DNA of 35,746 bases from assembly GCA_023397675.1 (NCBI GenBank), contig JAEWTV010000084.1, positions 1 through 35,746 on the forward strand, read 5' to 3'. Shown here piece after piece: positions 1 through 7,313 of this stretch. Numbering within the stretch: the first letter of the stretch is position 1; every line of letters begins with the position of its first letter. Position numbers and translations under genes: made by a program. A model generated the notes under the pieces. It was not told the DNA's origin and did no database searches. It saw only the letters and a list, made by a program, of their open reading frames with translations. The DNA comes from Bacillota bacterium (lineage in GTDB: Bacteria; Bacillota; Clostridia; Acetivibrionales; JANLFN01).

Positions 1-8
1 TCCTATGT

Positions 9-2393
9 TTATGCTACATACAGTTCGTTTTCCAGTTCTGCAATAGCTTCCATAAACTTTTTCTTATTACCAAAGCACTTGATAATTTCAACCGGGGTTC
101 CAAAACGGGCCACATCCGGCACTTTTAAAATATCCATACTTTCCAAATTGGTTAGACCCTCGGTAGCATACTTATCAAGCAATGCTTCCAATACCTGTTT
201 GGCAACTTCGTTGTACTTTCCGAAATAGCCACGCTTTTTCACGTTGTTTGCACGTTCTTTTCGTGTTAAGGGCGGCATATCAAAAACAATATGGCAAATT
301 AAATCAAATGGGTCTAAATCCTTAGATACTTCTTCTTTGAGTTCATCAAAGAAAATTCCCTTTTGCTCCAATTCTTCGATGATAACAGTTTTCTTTTCTG
401 CACTGTTCCATTTTTGCAAAAACTCGTCCAGCGTCGCATACTCACTGCGGATGTTCTTTTTTGTATAGTCCACAAGGCTTTCTGTGATAAGTTTGCCATT
501 GGCATCCAAATACTGCACACGTTCGTTAATGACTGAAACCGGAACATCATTAACGTAATATTTAATCCGTTTTGGGTTTTCATCATCATTGCCAAATCCT
601 ACATCGGGCGGCACCTCTTGTCCACCATCATCACAAAATGGAATGTCCGTAACATCATCCGTCGGAATATCTTCGGTTTCTTCTGTGGGGATTTCTCCAT
701 CTGTTTCTTTAATTTTTACAGGCTCACCATCAAAATCCTTATCCGCAAACAGCTTGGTAACATTGCGGAAATCAATAATGGTAAAGTACAATTTATCGTG
801 TTCCTCATTAATTCTTGTTCCACGACCGATGATTTGCTTAAATTCAGTCATACTGTTGATATTGCTGTCCAGGACAATAAACTTGCAGGTGTCTGCATCT
901 ACACCAGTTGTCAGCAATTTGCTGGTGGTGACAAGTACCGGATAGGTTGAGTCTGACTCCATAAAGTTCTCAAGCTCATCCACACCTTCGCTGCCACTTG
1001 TCATTTGTACTACATATTTAGTGTTTTGCTTTACCAAATCTGCATTTTCATTTCTGAGAGCTTGAGCCATGCGCCCAGCATGGTCGATATCTACACAGAA
1101 AAAAATTGTTTTTGAAAAACGAGAATTATTTTTCTTTAAAAAGTCAGAAACTCTTTTTGCTACAAGTTCGGTGCGTTTTTCAAGCACTAAGTTTTTATCA
1201 TAATCTTTGATATTATACTCTCGATCCTCTATCTCATTTCCATTCTTGTCCAATTTTCCCTTGGTAGGGCGATAGCCTTCTAAATCTTTATCAATACCAA
1301 CACGGACAACCTTGTACGGGGCAAGGAATCCATCTTCGATGCCCTGGTTCAGCGTATATGTATATATGGGGTCGCCAAAGTATTCAATGTTTGAAGTGTC
1401 TCTCGTTTCTTTCGGGGTAGCAGTCATACCAATTTGTGTAGCATTTTTAAAGTATTCCAGTATTTTTCGCCATGAGGAATCATCTTTAGCGCTACCACGA
1501 TGACATTCGTCTACTATTATAAGGTCAAAAAAATCTGGTGAAAACTCTTTATATGTATCTGAAAATCCTTCTTGTCCTGTAACTCCTTGATAGATAGCAA
1601 AATACACTTCATAGGCTTTATCAACCTCTTTATTGCATATCTTAGTCATCTTGCGATTGTTACTATCAGAATTGAAAAACTTAAAATCTTTTCGCATTGG
1701 GTCATCGACAAGAACATTTCGATCTGCTAAGAACAGAATTCTTTTCTTGGTTCTGGACTTCCAAAGACGATAAATTATTTGAAATGCTGTATAAGTTTTT
1801 CCTGTACCGGTTGCCATGGTAAGTAGAATACGTCGTTGTCCATTTGCAATAGCTTCAATAGTTCGGTTGATTGCAATACACTGATAGTATCGTGGCTTTC
1901 TGCCATTGTTGGGATTGTAATAATAATCCTGAGATACAACATTATCAGACTCGTCTGAGATGTTCTTAAAAGTTTTATATTTTCCCCAAAGATTTTCTGG
2001 AGTAGGGAATTCTTTTAAAGTAAGCTCGATTTGGATTCCACCATCTCGAGCTGTTTTATCATAAAACATAAATCCGTCACCATTAGATGTAAAAGCAAAT
2101 GGGATGTCCAATATTTCCGCATAATTCAGTGCTTGCTCCATCCCATCGCCAATGTTATGTTTATTATCTTTCGCTTCAATAATTGCAATTGGAATATTAG
2201 GTTTCCAATATAAAATATAATCTGCACGTTTTTGTTTACCACGTTTTACTACTTTTCTGCGAACAATTACCTTTCCATCAGTAAAAGATACTTCTTCTCG
2301 CATTTGCAAATCTCTGTCCCATCCAGCAGCTAAAATCGCCGGAGCAATATATTTTGTCCGAATATCCTGTTCAGACATATCTTTTTTATTCAT
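9..2393 (-). CDS. hsdR: Type I restriction enzyme, R (restriction/translocation) subunit, EcoEI-like
   Basis: This is the motor and nuclease subunit of a type I restriction-modification system; it would cut unmodified foreign DNA as a complex with HsdM and HsdS. The 794 residues show an N-terminal nuclease core (Asp58, then Glu73-Ala-Lys75, the PD-ExK pattern), a Walker A ATGTGKT at 194-200, a DECH box at 295-298, motif III MTAT near 323-326 and a C-terminal EcoEI-type tail after an acidic linker. The length suits the shorter EcoEI (type IB) group, not the roughly 1,100-residue EcoKI group. The ATG follows a GAGGGG ribosome binding site and overlaps the stop of the helix-turn-helix gene by 8 bp, so the two are co-transcribed. 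The stop lies 8 bp inside the window edge. hsdM and hsdS are not visible and may lie beyond position 1. It appears intact. Confidence 0.93.
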   Translation of the reverse strand: MNKKDMSEQDIRTKYIAPAILAAGWDRDLQMREEVSFTDGKVIVRRKVVKRGKQKRADYILYWKPNIPIAIIEAKDNKHNIGDGMEQALNYAEILDIPFAFTSNGDGFMFYDKTARDGGIQIELTLKEFPTPENLWGKYKTFKNISDESDNVVSQDYYYNPNNGRKPRYYQCIAINRTIEAIANGQRRILLTMATGTGKTYTAFQIIYRLWKSRTKKRILFLADRNVLVDDPMRKDFKFFNSDSNNRKMTKICNKEVDKAYEVYFAIYQGVTGQEGFSDTYKEFSPDFFDLIIVDECHRGSAKDDSSWRKILEYFKNATQIGMTATPKETRDTSNIEYFGDPIYTYTLNQGIEDGFLAPYKVVRVGIDKDLEGYRPTKGKLDKNGNEIEDREYNIKDYDKNLVLEKRTELVAKRVSDFLKKNNSRFSKTIFFCVDIDHAGRMAQALRNENADLVKQNTKYVVQMTSGSEGVDELENFMESDSTYPVLVTTSKLLTTGVDADTCKFIVLDSNINSMTEFKQIIGRGTRINEEHDKLYFTIIDFRNVTKLFADKDFDGEPVKIKETDGEIPTEETEDIPTDDVTDIPFCDDGGQEVPPDVGFGNDDENPKRIKYYVNDVPVSVINERVQYLDANGKLITESLVDYTKKNIRSEYATLDEFLQKWNSAEKKTVIIEELEQKGIFFDELKEEVSKDLDPFDLICHIVFDMPPLTRKERANNVKKRGYFGKYNEVAKQVLEALLDKYATEGLTNLESMDILKVPDVARFGTPVEIIKCFGNKKKFMEAIAELENELYVA

Positions 2394-2592
2394 CTTTGCC
2401 CCTCGCTTTCTTAGCTTTTATAGTTCTGCCATCTAATGGTTTTTCAGCACCTATAGGAATAAGCCAAAGGTTTCCTTTTTTAATTGCACCATTTATTTTT
2501 CTGGCATTGCAATATATCGTGACCATTCTACCAGATGGCGTCCACTTCTCTCCAGCATCTTTCACAGTTAAATAGTCAATCAGAAGAGACAC
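2386..2592 (-). CDS. Small helix-turn-helix (excisionase/MerR-like) protein upstream of hsdR
   Basis: This 68-residue protein has the layout of small winged helix-turn-helix proteins: YLTVKDAGEKW at the start, then a TIYCNARKI recognition-like helix and a GNLWLIPIGAEKP wing. It is the first gene of the hsdR operon and its last 8 bp overlap the hsdR start, a sign of translational coupling. Small proteins of this type are often found in front of clostridial restriction operons. A role in regulating the operon is inferred from position. An excisionase-like role is possible but no integrase is nearby. Confidence 0.75.
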   Translation of the reverse strand: MSLLIDYLTVKDAGEKWTPSGRMVTIYCNARKINGAIKKGNLWLIPIGAEKPLDGRTIKAKKARGKDE

Positions 2593-2674
2593 CTCCAGTT
2601 TACAACTACTCTGTTGTATTATATTTCAAGATATTGAAGAATACAAGACAAAACTCATGTCGACACTTTGATGA

Positions 2675-2809
2675 TTATGGGATACAATACATATTGGAAC
2701 AGTAAGAGAAAAAATAGGAGAAGGATTTGCAAAAAACGGTTATTTTGAGTTTGATGACTACAAAAGCCGAAAAGATGTGCAAATCCTTCAATTTATAGAA
2801 TCAATTTAA
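2675..2809 (+). pseudogene. Start-less ORF fragment, about 44 codons, unrecognised family
   Basis: An open frame of 44 codons runs from just after a TGA (2672-2674) to a TAA (2807-2809) and has no ATG, GTG or TTG with a ribosome binding site. The translation, with segments LWDTIHIGTVREKIGEGF and DDYKSRKDVQILQFIESI, looks like ordinary protein, rich in charged and hydrophobic residues in a helix-like rhythm, and not like random AT-rich translation. It is probably the C-terminal remnant of a decayed gene. I cannot name the family. I see nothing else in the gap 2593-2909. Confidence 0.35.
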
Positions 2810-2909
2810 TGTTAATTTTGTTGATGATTCTGCAAAATATTTCTAAATGATTATTGAATATAGTCTACTTTTTAGGGTAGAGTACACTGAATAGATGCCT
2901 TCTTATCAA

Positions 2910-3842
2910 CTATGCCATATATATATTTTCATTATGCCATCTTAAGAACTGTGTTGACGGTCTTTCCTGCATATTATCTGGTAAAATAACCAGTTCCTTG
3001 CCATGAAGAGCATAATATTCTTTTCCATTCCCATAGTCTTCTTTTATACGCTTACTCACTTCTATGTGAAAATCATCAGTAACTGTTATATATCCTCTAT
3101 CATATAAAGCATGTAAATCTTTTCTTAGAAGCAGCCCATTATTAGGTTCATGAGTACCTTCCTGAGAGTATGGTTTTATATGAGCGGCTTCCAGTACAGG
3201 CAGTGTCTTTTCTCCTGTAATAGCACACCTTCTATGATATGCTTCTGTAACTAATACTCTGAAAGCTCCTTGCCCAAGCCGTGGCTTTATTATTTGTTCT
3301 GAACCATACCTGGGACCCGGTTCACAAAATTTCAATTCTTCGGGCTTCATAAAGCTATTGCTTTGAATTTTTTCCTCAACTTGTTGGAGCAGCCTTTTAC
3401 CAAAGAAATCTTCAGTGCTATATGTCTTTCCTTGTACAATATTCGGCTTCCAATCTTCCGGGACAGGTATCCAATCTGAACGTTTGAAGAAAAAGGGAGA
3501 AGTTAAAACAATGCAGCCTATTTGTGGATCAGGCTCGGTATTTCGGTCAGTTTGGCGATATTTATAAATAGCTTGTCTAAATGAAAAGTAATCAGTAGTA
3601 CCGTTTTTATTATCGAATGCTTCCCATGCCAGTGAAACCGGCAAAAACGAGTGACGAACAAAAAAACCTCCACCAGCTATGTAGTTAAAAGGGCTATGCA
3701 ATTTAAACAGAAATAATCCATTTGTCTCAAGTGCTTTAAATACTTGTTTCCCACCTGGTTGCCAGAAATTCACTTCATCCGGCTGGATATTCGCAAGGTA
3801 GTTAAACCAATTGCTATCAGTAACCCCAATAAATATCTTCAT
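2910..3842 (-). CDS. HNH endonuclease domain protein
   Basis: A 310-residue protein with a C-terminal HNH nuclease module: EAAHIKPYSQ supplies the first His, followed about 16 residues later by NNGLLLRKDLHALYDRGYI with the Asn and last His. The N-terminal two thirds (IFIGVTDSNWFNYL, then a tryptophan/phenylalanine-rich section) is typical of putative HNH restriction enzymes with an uncharacterised front domain. I start at 3842, where GGTGAGG lies just ahead. An ATG six codons upstream (3860) has no ribosome binding site. It stands alone next to the hsdR unit, so a defence role is plausible: either a modification-dependent nuclease or a neighbour of the same island. Confidence 0.85.
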   Translation of the reverse strand: MKIFIGVTDSNWFNYLANIQPDEVNFWQPGGKQVFKALETNGLFLFKLHSPFNYIAGGGFFVRHSFLPVSLAWEAFDNKNGTTDYFSFRQAIYKYRQTDRNTEPDPQIGCIVLTSPFFFKRSDWIPVPEDWKPNIVQGKTYSTEDFFGKRLLQQVEEKIQSNSFMKPEELKFCEPGPRYGSEQIIKPRLGQGAFRVLVTEAYHRRCAITGEKTLPVLEAAHIKPYSQEGTHEPNNGLLLRKDLHALYDRGYITVTDDFHIEVSKRIKEDYGNGKEYYALHGKELVILPDNMQERPSTQFLRWHNENIYMA

Positions 3843-4083
3843 AACCTCACCTATCTTCATATCTGTCTGTTAATCATATTTTACTATTCTGATAATTATT
3901 TGCAAAGGTTATGTTAATCATATTTTTTATTAGACCTCAAACCCCTTATATACCAACCCTTACCGCTGATATGGCACTGCTACCATCTCCACGTGCCTTG
4001 ATTGGGTAAAAATGATATAGGTAGAGTGTAGTAGGGCTTTGGCAGTTCTCCCTCTAACTCCAAAAATCTGTACCATTTGAACT

Positions 4084-4293
4084 TTATTCATCCTCAACCA
4101 ATCTTGCTACCGGCTTGCCACATTTGTTACACTTACCTTTGAGCAGTATTCCAAACTTATCATTATGCAAGGAATACTCCACAATGGTAGTTACTCCACA
4201 AGTAGAGCAAAAGACATTGTCTATAAGACGGTCACGGATGTGCTTAGGTATCCCATTCCATTTTTGAGTCGCCTTAAAATCTATAATATTCAT
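4084..4293 (-). CDS. Small zinc-ribbon protein
   Basis: A 69-residue protein with two CxxC pairs (Cys29/Cys32 and Cys55/Cys58), the usual four-cysteine zinc-ribbon spacing, in a short basic protein. The open frame continues upstream to 4440, but that part is antisense-like translation overlapping the KilA-N gene in another frame. I therefore start at the ATG of MNIIDFKATQ, which follows an AAGGGTTGG stretch. It lies 49 bp after the truncated KilA-N gene on the same strand and may share its promoter. Its function is unknown; nucleic acid or protein binding is the usual role of such folds. Confidence 0.6.
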   Translation of the reverse strand: MNIIDFKATQKWNGIPKHIRDRLIDNVFCSTCGVTTIVEYSLHNDKFGILLKGKCNKCGKPVARLVEDE

Positions 4294-4342
4294 AATCGCC
4301 AACCCTTCATTTGTCCGTTTTGTCTTCTGACTTACATTACTC

Positions 4343-4639
4343 CTACGTACTATCAATGAATTTTTGAGGCGACAATGTAAAAACGTTTGAACCAGCTTGG
4401 ATTCTAAAGGAGTCGAATTCGACCCCTTTAAATTTATCATTATGCAATTGCTCCCAAAGACCCAAAAATTCGATTGTGTTCTTACTTCTCATCCAATTTT
4501 TTATGACATCTTTAGGTTCGTCACTTTTATAGCGCGCGATATCTGTAAGTGAAATAAATTCGTTTTGGAAATCTTCAGTATAGATAGCAATATCTATACC
4601 TTTGGCGTGAATTGTTTCTTTTACAGGTTTTTTTGACAT
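4343..4639 (-). pseudogene. KilA-N domain protein, truncated after about 98 residues
   Basis: The translation reads as the front of a KilA-N DNA-binding protein: FISLTDIARYKSDEPKDVI, then the conserved WEQLHN and VFTLSPQKF stretches. Family members continue for well over 100 further residues after this point, but here the frame stops directly after KFIDST. The sequence downstream (4294-4342) does not resume the domain in any frame I checked. It is probably a decayed gene left from a phage or mobile region, although a short product could still be made. A near-consensus promoter lies 82 bp upstream (4721-4749). Confidence 0.7.
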
Positions 4640-4720
4640 CTCACATCACCCCCGTAACCGTAAAATCCTCAATATTTATAAAAGCGAGAACTATGTATTG
4701 TCATGTTAAATATTACCTTT

Positions 4721-4749
4721 ATTATAAAATTTGTGTCGCACAATATCAA
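4721..4749 (-). promoter_or_regulatory. Sigma-A type promoter for the KilA-N gene
   Basis: On the minus strand TTGATA (4744-4749), a 17-bp spacer and TATAAT (4721-4726) form a near-perfect vegetative promoter pointing at the KilA-N start at 4639. The surrounding 51 bp (4704-4754) are almost the same as the promoter of the acetyltransferase gene at 12813-12863. Confidence 0.7.
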
Positions 4750-4852
4750 GTTTTGGCTTACCAAATTATCACTAATAGGAACTCTTTTATTTGATTTATG
4801 AAAAAAAGAGATTCTAGAAAGCCGGAAGAGTTGGGTGTATGCCTAAAATAAA

Positions 4853-4889
4853 CGAGGCACTCTACGAAATTACATCGTAAGGCGCCTCG
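4853..4889. repeat. Hairpin with stems CGAGGC/GCCTCG and TACGA/TCGTA
   Basis: A two-part inverted repeat: CGAGGC pairs with GCCTCG and inside it TACGA pairs with TCGTA. On the plus strand CTTTGTT follows, giving a weak terminator-like look. It has no obvious gene to terminate on the plus strand and may be part of the mobile remnant next to it. Confidence 0.5.
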
Positions 4890-4907
4890 CTTTGTTGTAT
4901 CATATAA

Positions 4908-4932
4908 TGTCAAGTGGACGGGGTTATTGACA
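4908..4932 (+). repeat. GGACGGGG palindromic repeat, copy 1 (REP-like)
   Basis: TGTCAA and TTGACA form a perfect 6-bp inverted repeat around a GTGGACGGGGTTA core. This is the cleanest of six related intergenic copies in the first 12 kb. On the minus strand it directly follows the transposase remnant at 4938-5009, the usual place for the end of a REP-associated transposase element. Confidence 0.7.
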
Positions 4933-4937
4933 CATTC

Positions 4938-5009
4938 CCCAATTAGCCTTTCAATCTGTCTAAAGGATAAGTTATATCCTTCTTTAAGTCCTTTAAATAT
5001 AACTTTCTT
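4938..5009 (-). pseudogene. C-terminal remnant of a REP-associated (Y1/IS200-like) transposase
   Basis: Twenty-four codons read KKVIFKGLKEGY then NLSFRQIERLIG. This matches the C-terminal helix-turn-helix tail seen on many clostridial REP-associated tyrosine transposases, where a stretch like YNLSIRQIERLTG is followed by SRG and a few more residues. Here the last residues are replaced by the repeat at 4908-4932, and a TGA stop lies immediately upstream. Only this fragment remains; the HUH and Tyr catalytic part is not in the window. The identification rests on one short motif plus the adjoining repeat. Confidence 0.55.
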
Positions 5010-5037
5010 TCATGTATGTCAAGTTTTTATATAATTC

Positions 5038-5347
5038 CAGCTTTTCAGTGACGAAAAGGCTGGGCAAAAGTCATCACTCACGCCGTGACGGCTTTAAAAG
5101 CCAGGCGCGACAGATTCCGTGACAGAGTTTCCAAGCTTCCATCCCTTACTACGTTCGGCCGGCTCTAACAACATCCTAGTTGTACCCACCTGAATACGTC
5201 ATCCATGACGAATTCACCGAACTCTGGTAGATGGCAGGCAGGAAGCTCTAGGTCACTCCACCAAGCGCCTTCAGGGATAGAATAACAGGTGGCTTTACCG
5301 AACTTTGTAAACAAAGTTCTAACGCAGCCGCTGACTAGCGGCTCCAT
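5038..5347 (-). other. GC-rich block with several hairpins and no supported gene; possible structured RNA or transposon end
   Basis: This stretch is visibly richer in GC than its surroundings. On the minus strand it has stems AGCCGC/GCGGCT, GAACTTTG/CAAAGTTC (4-nt loop), GGCTTT/AAAGCC, TCACGCCGTGA and CAGCTTTTC/GAAAAGGCTG. A 60-codon frame at 5165-5347 exists but resembles no family and has no ribosome binding site. Direct copies of the GGGG-core repeat lie on both sides (4908-4932 and 5364-5392). Candidates are the non-coding end of an IS200/IS605-type element, an orphan TnpB-type guide RNA, or a degenerate ribozyme. I could not match it to a named RNA class. Apart from the items listed, the gap 4640-5463 holds nothing else I can support. 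Confidence 0.4.
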
Positions 5348-5363
5348 AAGCTTTCTTGAAGAA

Positions 5364-5392
5364 TGTCAAAGGATGGGGTTGTTGTCACATTC
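5364..5392 (+). repeat. GGACGGGG palindromic repeat, copy 2
   Basis: A direct relative of copy 1: TGTCAA, then AGGATGGGGTTG, then TTGTCACATTC. It shares the trailing CACATTC with copy 1, so the block 4938-5363 is flanked by direct repeats. Together with copy 3 (opposite orientation, 13 bp away) it forms an inverted pair. Confidence 0.6.
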
Positions 5393-5405
5393 TTTAGATA
5401 TGTCT

Positions 5406-5430
5406 CTAACCCCCGTCCCCTTGTCACAAT
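5406..5430 (-). repeat. GGACGGGG palindromic repeat, copy 3
   Basis: On the minus strand it reads TTGTGACAAGGGGACGGGGG followed by TTA. It lies 33 bp after the stop codon of the gene at 5464-6213 and faces copy 2, an arrangement like paired REP sequences. Confidence 0.65.
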
Positions 5431-5463
5431 GAATGCCCATCCCGCAACAGAATGTTATACCAG

Positions 5464-6213
5464 TTACTTCTTGTATTTTCTTGTAAGTAAATCCATTGAT
5501 TGCTTTGTCGGCTCCAAGTCATATTCATAAATATCCGAATAAATTCTCGGCACCTTTTTGAGTCGAAAATTTATGTCGTCGATATCAAAAGCCAACAAAT
5601 CCAAATCTTCTATACCAAGCCACTCACAGTATTCTCTGTACTGTGAGCCTTTTTTTATTTTATATGCCTTTGCAATTTGTACTAGGCCATCGGTGCCACC
5701 GCAGTCTTCGATGATACCATAGCCTCCTCCCTCGAGTACGCGAGGCAACTCCTTACCTGGCAGTTCTTTATCTTCATAGATTTTTTCCAATGTTAATGAA
5801 ACTCGCCACCCATCTCCATAATCATAGGAAAAGATCATTGTCTCTGTTTCATGGTCGAGTACGTTTTTGACCTTTGTTTCCGCGGCGTTCTGTACTCGCC
5901 TTTCGAAATCGGAAAAGTCGTCTTTACTAGGTAATTCAACACGGAGGTTGTGCAATTCTTGTCTCTCGCTAAATAAATCAATGACCTTCACGTTGGTTTC
6001 GTTTTTAATATATTCGCCAACGCATTTGCGGAAGTTTTCGGTCACGGGGACATCAAAGCAAAATAGATGACTTGCCTGCATTTCAAACATGGTCATAATT
6101 ATATATCCCAGTCGAGCCATCATTATGTTGTTGGCAACTTGAAAACGCCGCCACAGACTTGGCTTGTAATCCTGTAATTCCGCATAAAACTGGTAAATTG
6201 GTTGTGATGCCAT
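5464..6213 (-). CDS. Plasmid pRiA4b ORF-3-like family protein
   Basis: A 249-residue soluble protein of the pRiA4b ORF-3/IS1096 passenger family. Visible hallmarks are IYQFYAELQDYKPSLWRRFQV at the start (family: short strand, then P-x-IWRR), SYDYGDGWRVSLTLEKI in the middle and GGGYGIIEDCGG, matching the family's YDFGDxW and CPPED-like segments. I start at 6213 (MASQPIY), 9 bp after an AGAGG ribosome binding site; the upstream ATG at 6270 has none. The family occurs on plasmids, in transposons and in chromosomes, and its role is not established. Repeat copies lie just beyond both ends of the gene. Confidence 0.75.
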   Translation of the reverse strand: MASQPIYQFYAELQDYKPSLWRRFQVANNIMMARLGYIIMTMFEMQASHLFCFDVPVTENFRKCVGEYIKNETNVKVIDLFSERQELHNLRVELPSKDDFSDFERRVQNAAETKVKNVLDHETETMIFSYDYGDGWRVSLTLEKIYEDKELPGKELPRVLEGGGYGIIEDCGGTDGLVQIAKAYKIKKGSQYREYCEWLGIEDLDLLAFDIDDINFRLKKVPRIYSDIYEYDLEPTKQSMDLLTRKYKK

Positions 6214-6284
6214 CAGAGTGTACCTCTCAAAATTATTATAAGATTCGTGGATGATCTCAATTACCAACACATTGAGTACCTTTC

Positions 6285-6308
6285 AGTGCCCCCCGTCCCC
6301 TTGTCACT
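6285..6308 (-). repeat. GGACGGGG palindromic repeat, copy 4
   Basis: AGTGACAAGGGGACGGGGGG followed by CACT on the minus strand, with AGTG/CACT ends paired. It sits one base past the stop codon of the alkyltransferase-like gene (stop at 6310-6312), so it would form the 3' end of that transcript. Confidence 0.65.
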
Positions 6309-6309
6309 A

Positions 6310-6786
6310 CTATAATCTAAAAAGAGCATTTTCATAATTCTTAACATAGTATTTGATGTTCTTTCTACCTTTTTTGACTATGGTATGCCCTTCAGCTTCC
6401 AGCGTTTCCTTTTGGGCTTCAACACCCCCTGGGTATTTGGGATTTAATTCACCGTTTGCTTTCAGCGTTCTCCAATATGGGGTTTCATCCTTACTTCGCT
6501 GGAAACTTGCCCATGCCACAATGGAAACAAAAATTCCAGCAGTAATCGGTTCTGTAAAATCCGCTCCACTCAGTTTCGCAAAATATTCCCGTATTTCTCC
6601 AACCTTAATTACATAACCATACGGGATCAACCTCATTACCTTATCATATTCGATAGGCGGAGCAAAGTACATTCTGTCCCCGCCATACTTTTCAATACTC
6701 TTGCGGTCAGTAATTGTCTGAAACTTTGGCATATCCTTACTGTCTCTCATCATAGCATTAAAGTCTTTTTTATCCTCACCAGCCAT
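6310..6786 (-). CDS. MGMT-family (alkyltransferase-like) DNA-binding protein
   Basis: The 158-residue protein carries the DNA-binding domain of O6-methylguanine methyltransferases: IPYGYVIKVGEIREYFAKL (the IPxGxVxTYGxIA equivalent) and PYWRTLKANGELNPKYPGG (the RxVxxxGxL...GG equivalent). The active-site PCHR loop is absent: the spacing runs from TAGIFVSIVAWASFQ straight to PYWRT. It should therefore act like the alkyltransferase-like proteins, which bind alkylated bases and hand them to nucleotide excision repair. I start at the ATG of MAGEDKK, 8 bp after AGGAGG; an in-frame GTG (6795) overlaps that ribosome binding site. An N-terminal extension of about 45 residues precedes the domain. It seems to be a single-gene unit. 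Confidence 0.8.
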   Translation of the reverse strand: MAGEDKKDFNAMMRDSKDMPKFQTITDRKSIEKYGGDRMYFAPPIEYDKVMRLIPYGYVIKVGEIREYFAKLSGADFTEPITAGIFVSIVAWASFQRSKDETPYWRTLKANGELNPKYPGGVEAQKETLEAEGHTIVKKGRKNIKYYVKNYENALFRL

Positions 6787-6920
6787 ATACAGCACCTCCT
6801 TACATAAAGCATATATTGCTTCATAAATTCATGCAATGAGACGGTTTAAAAAAATCATGAACATCAATAGGACTTGCTGCCCCTAATTGCAATATATATT
6901 TCAGACTATTAAGCTTAGTT

Positions 6921-7247
6921 CTATCTTAGATAATTTTTAGCTATTAATTCTTTCTTTTTAATATCAATACTAAATATCATACCTAATGTTGAAAAAATAT
7001 TAAGCGTGTTTTCTAGTGTTTTTTCAATATCAACATTTCCAGTAGGTTTTTTGATGTTTAAAATATCATTTATCTTCCACAATTGTTTGCCAGTATAATC
7101 AATAGCTACAACATTATTTGGAACAACAGTCTCATCATTAATCAATACGATAATTACACTTTCAAATTCTAATACTTTTCTTACTTTGAATTCAAATTCT
7201 ACTTTTTTTCCATCAATTATAATTTTATTTTCAATTGAACTAACCAT
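6921..7247 (-). CDS. Hypothetical protein, 108 residues
   Basis: I do not recognise this gene. It encodes a small soluble protein with alternating beta-like segments (IENKIIIDGKKVEFEFKVRKVL, then VIIVLINDETVVPNNVVAID) and a charged C-terminal helix. The pattern of a short strand, GKQLWKIND and a final IKKKELIAKN resembles small proteins associated with contact-dependent or phage-type immunity genes, but that is only an impression. It lies between the alkyltransferase-like gene and the methyltransferase, on the same strand, with very low GC. No ribosome binding site stronger than AGA is seen upstream. Confidence 0.5.
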   Translation of the reverse strand: MVSSIENKIIIDGKKVEFEFKVRKVLEFESVIIVLINDETVVPNNVVAIDYTGKQLWKINDILNIKKPTGNVDIEKTLENTLNIFSTLGMIFSIDIKKKELIAKNYLR

Positions 7248-7313
7248 AATTTTATCTTCTCTTATTTCAAATTTTCAAGCCATGATAGCTTTAAATCCAA
7301 GTCACTAACTAAC

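Noticed and set aside
4084..4440. Full 118-residue version of the zinc-ribbon protein
   Set aside because: The first 49 codons overlap the KilA-N gene in another frame and look like shadow translation; the ATG at 4293 fits better.
5165..5347. A 60-codon minus-strand frame with many Trp and Cys residues
   Set aside because: There is no ribosome binding site or family pattern, and its sequence is mostly explained by the stems of the folded block.
5038..5347. Group I/II intron or IStron identity
   Set aside because: Conserved intron core elements (P-Q-R-S; domain V) were not found; only the general stem-rich character fits.
4343..6213. A resident prophage
   Set aside because: Only a truncated KilA-N gene and no structural, integrase or lysis genes are present.
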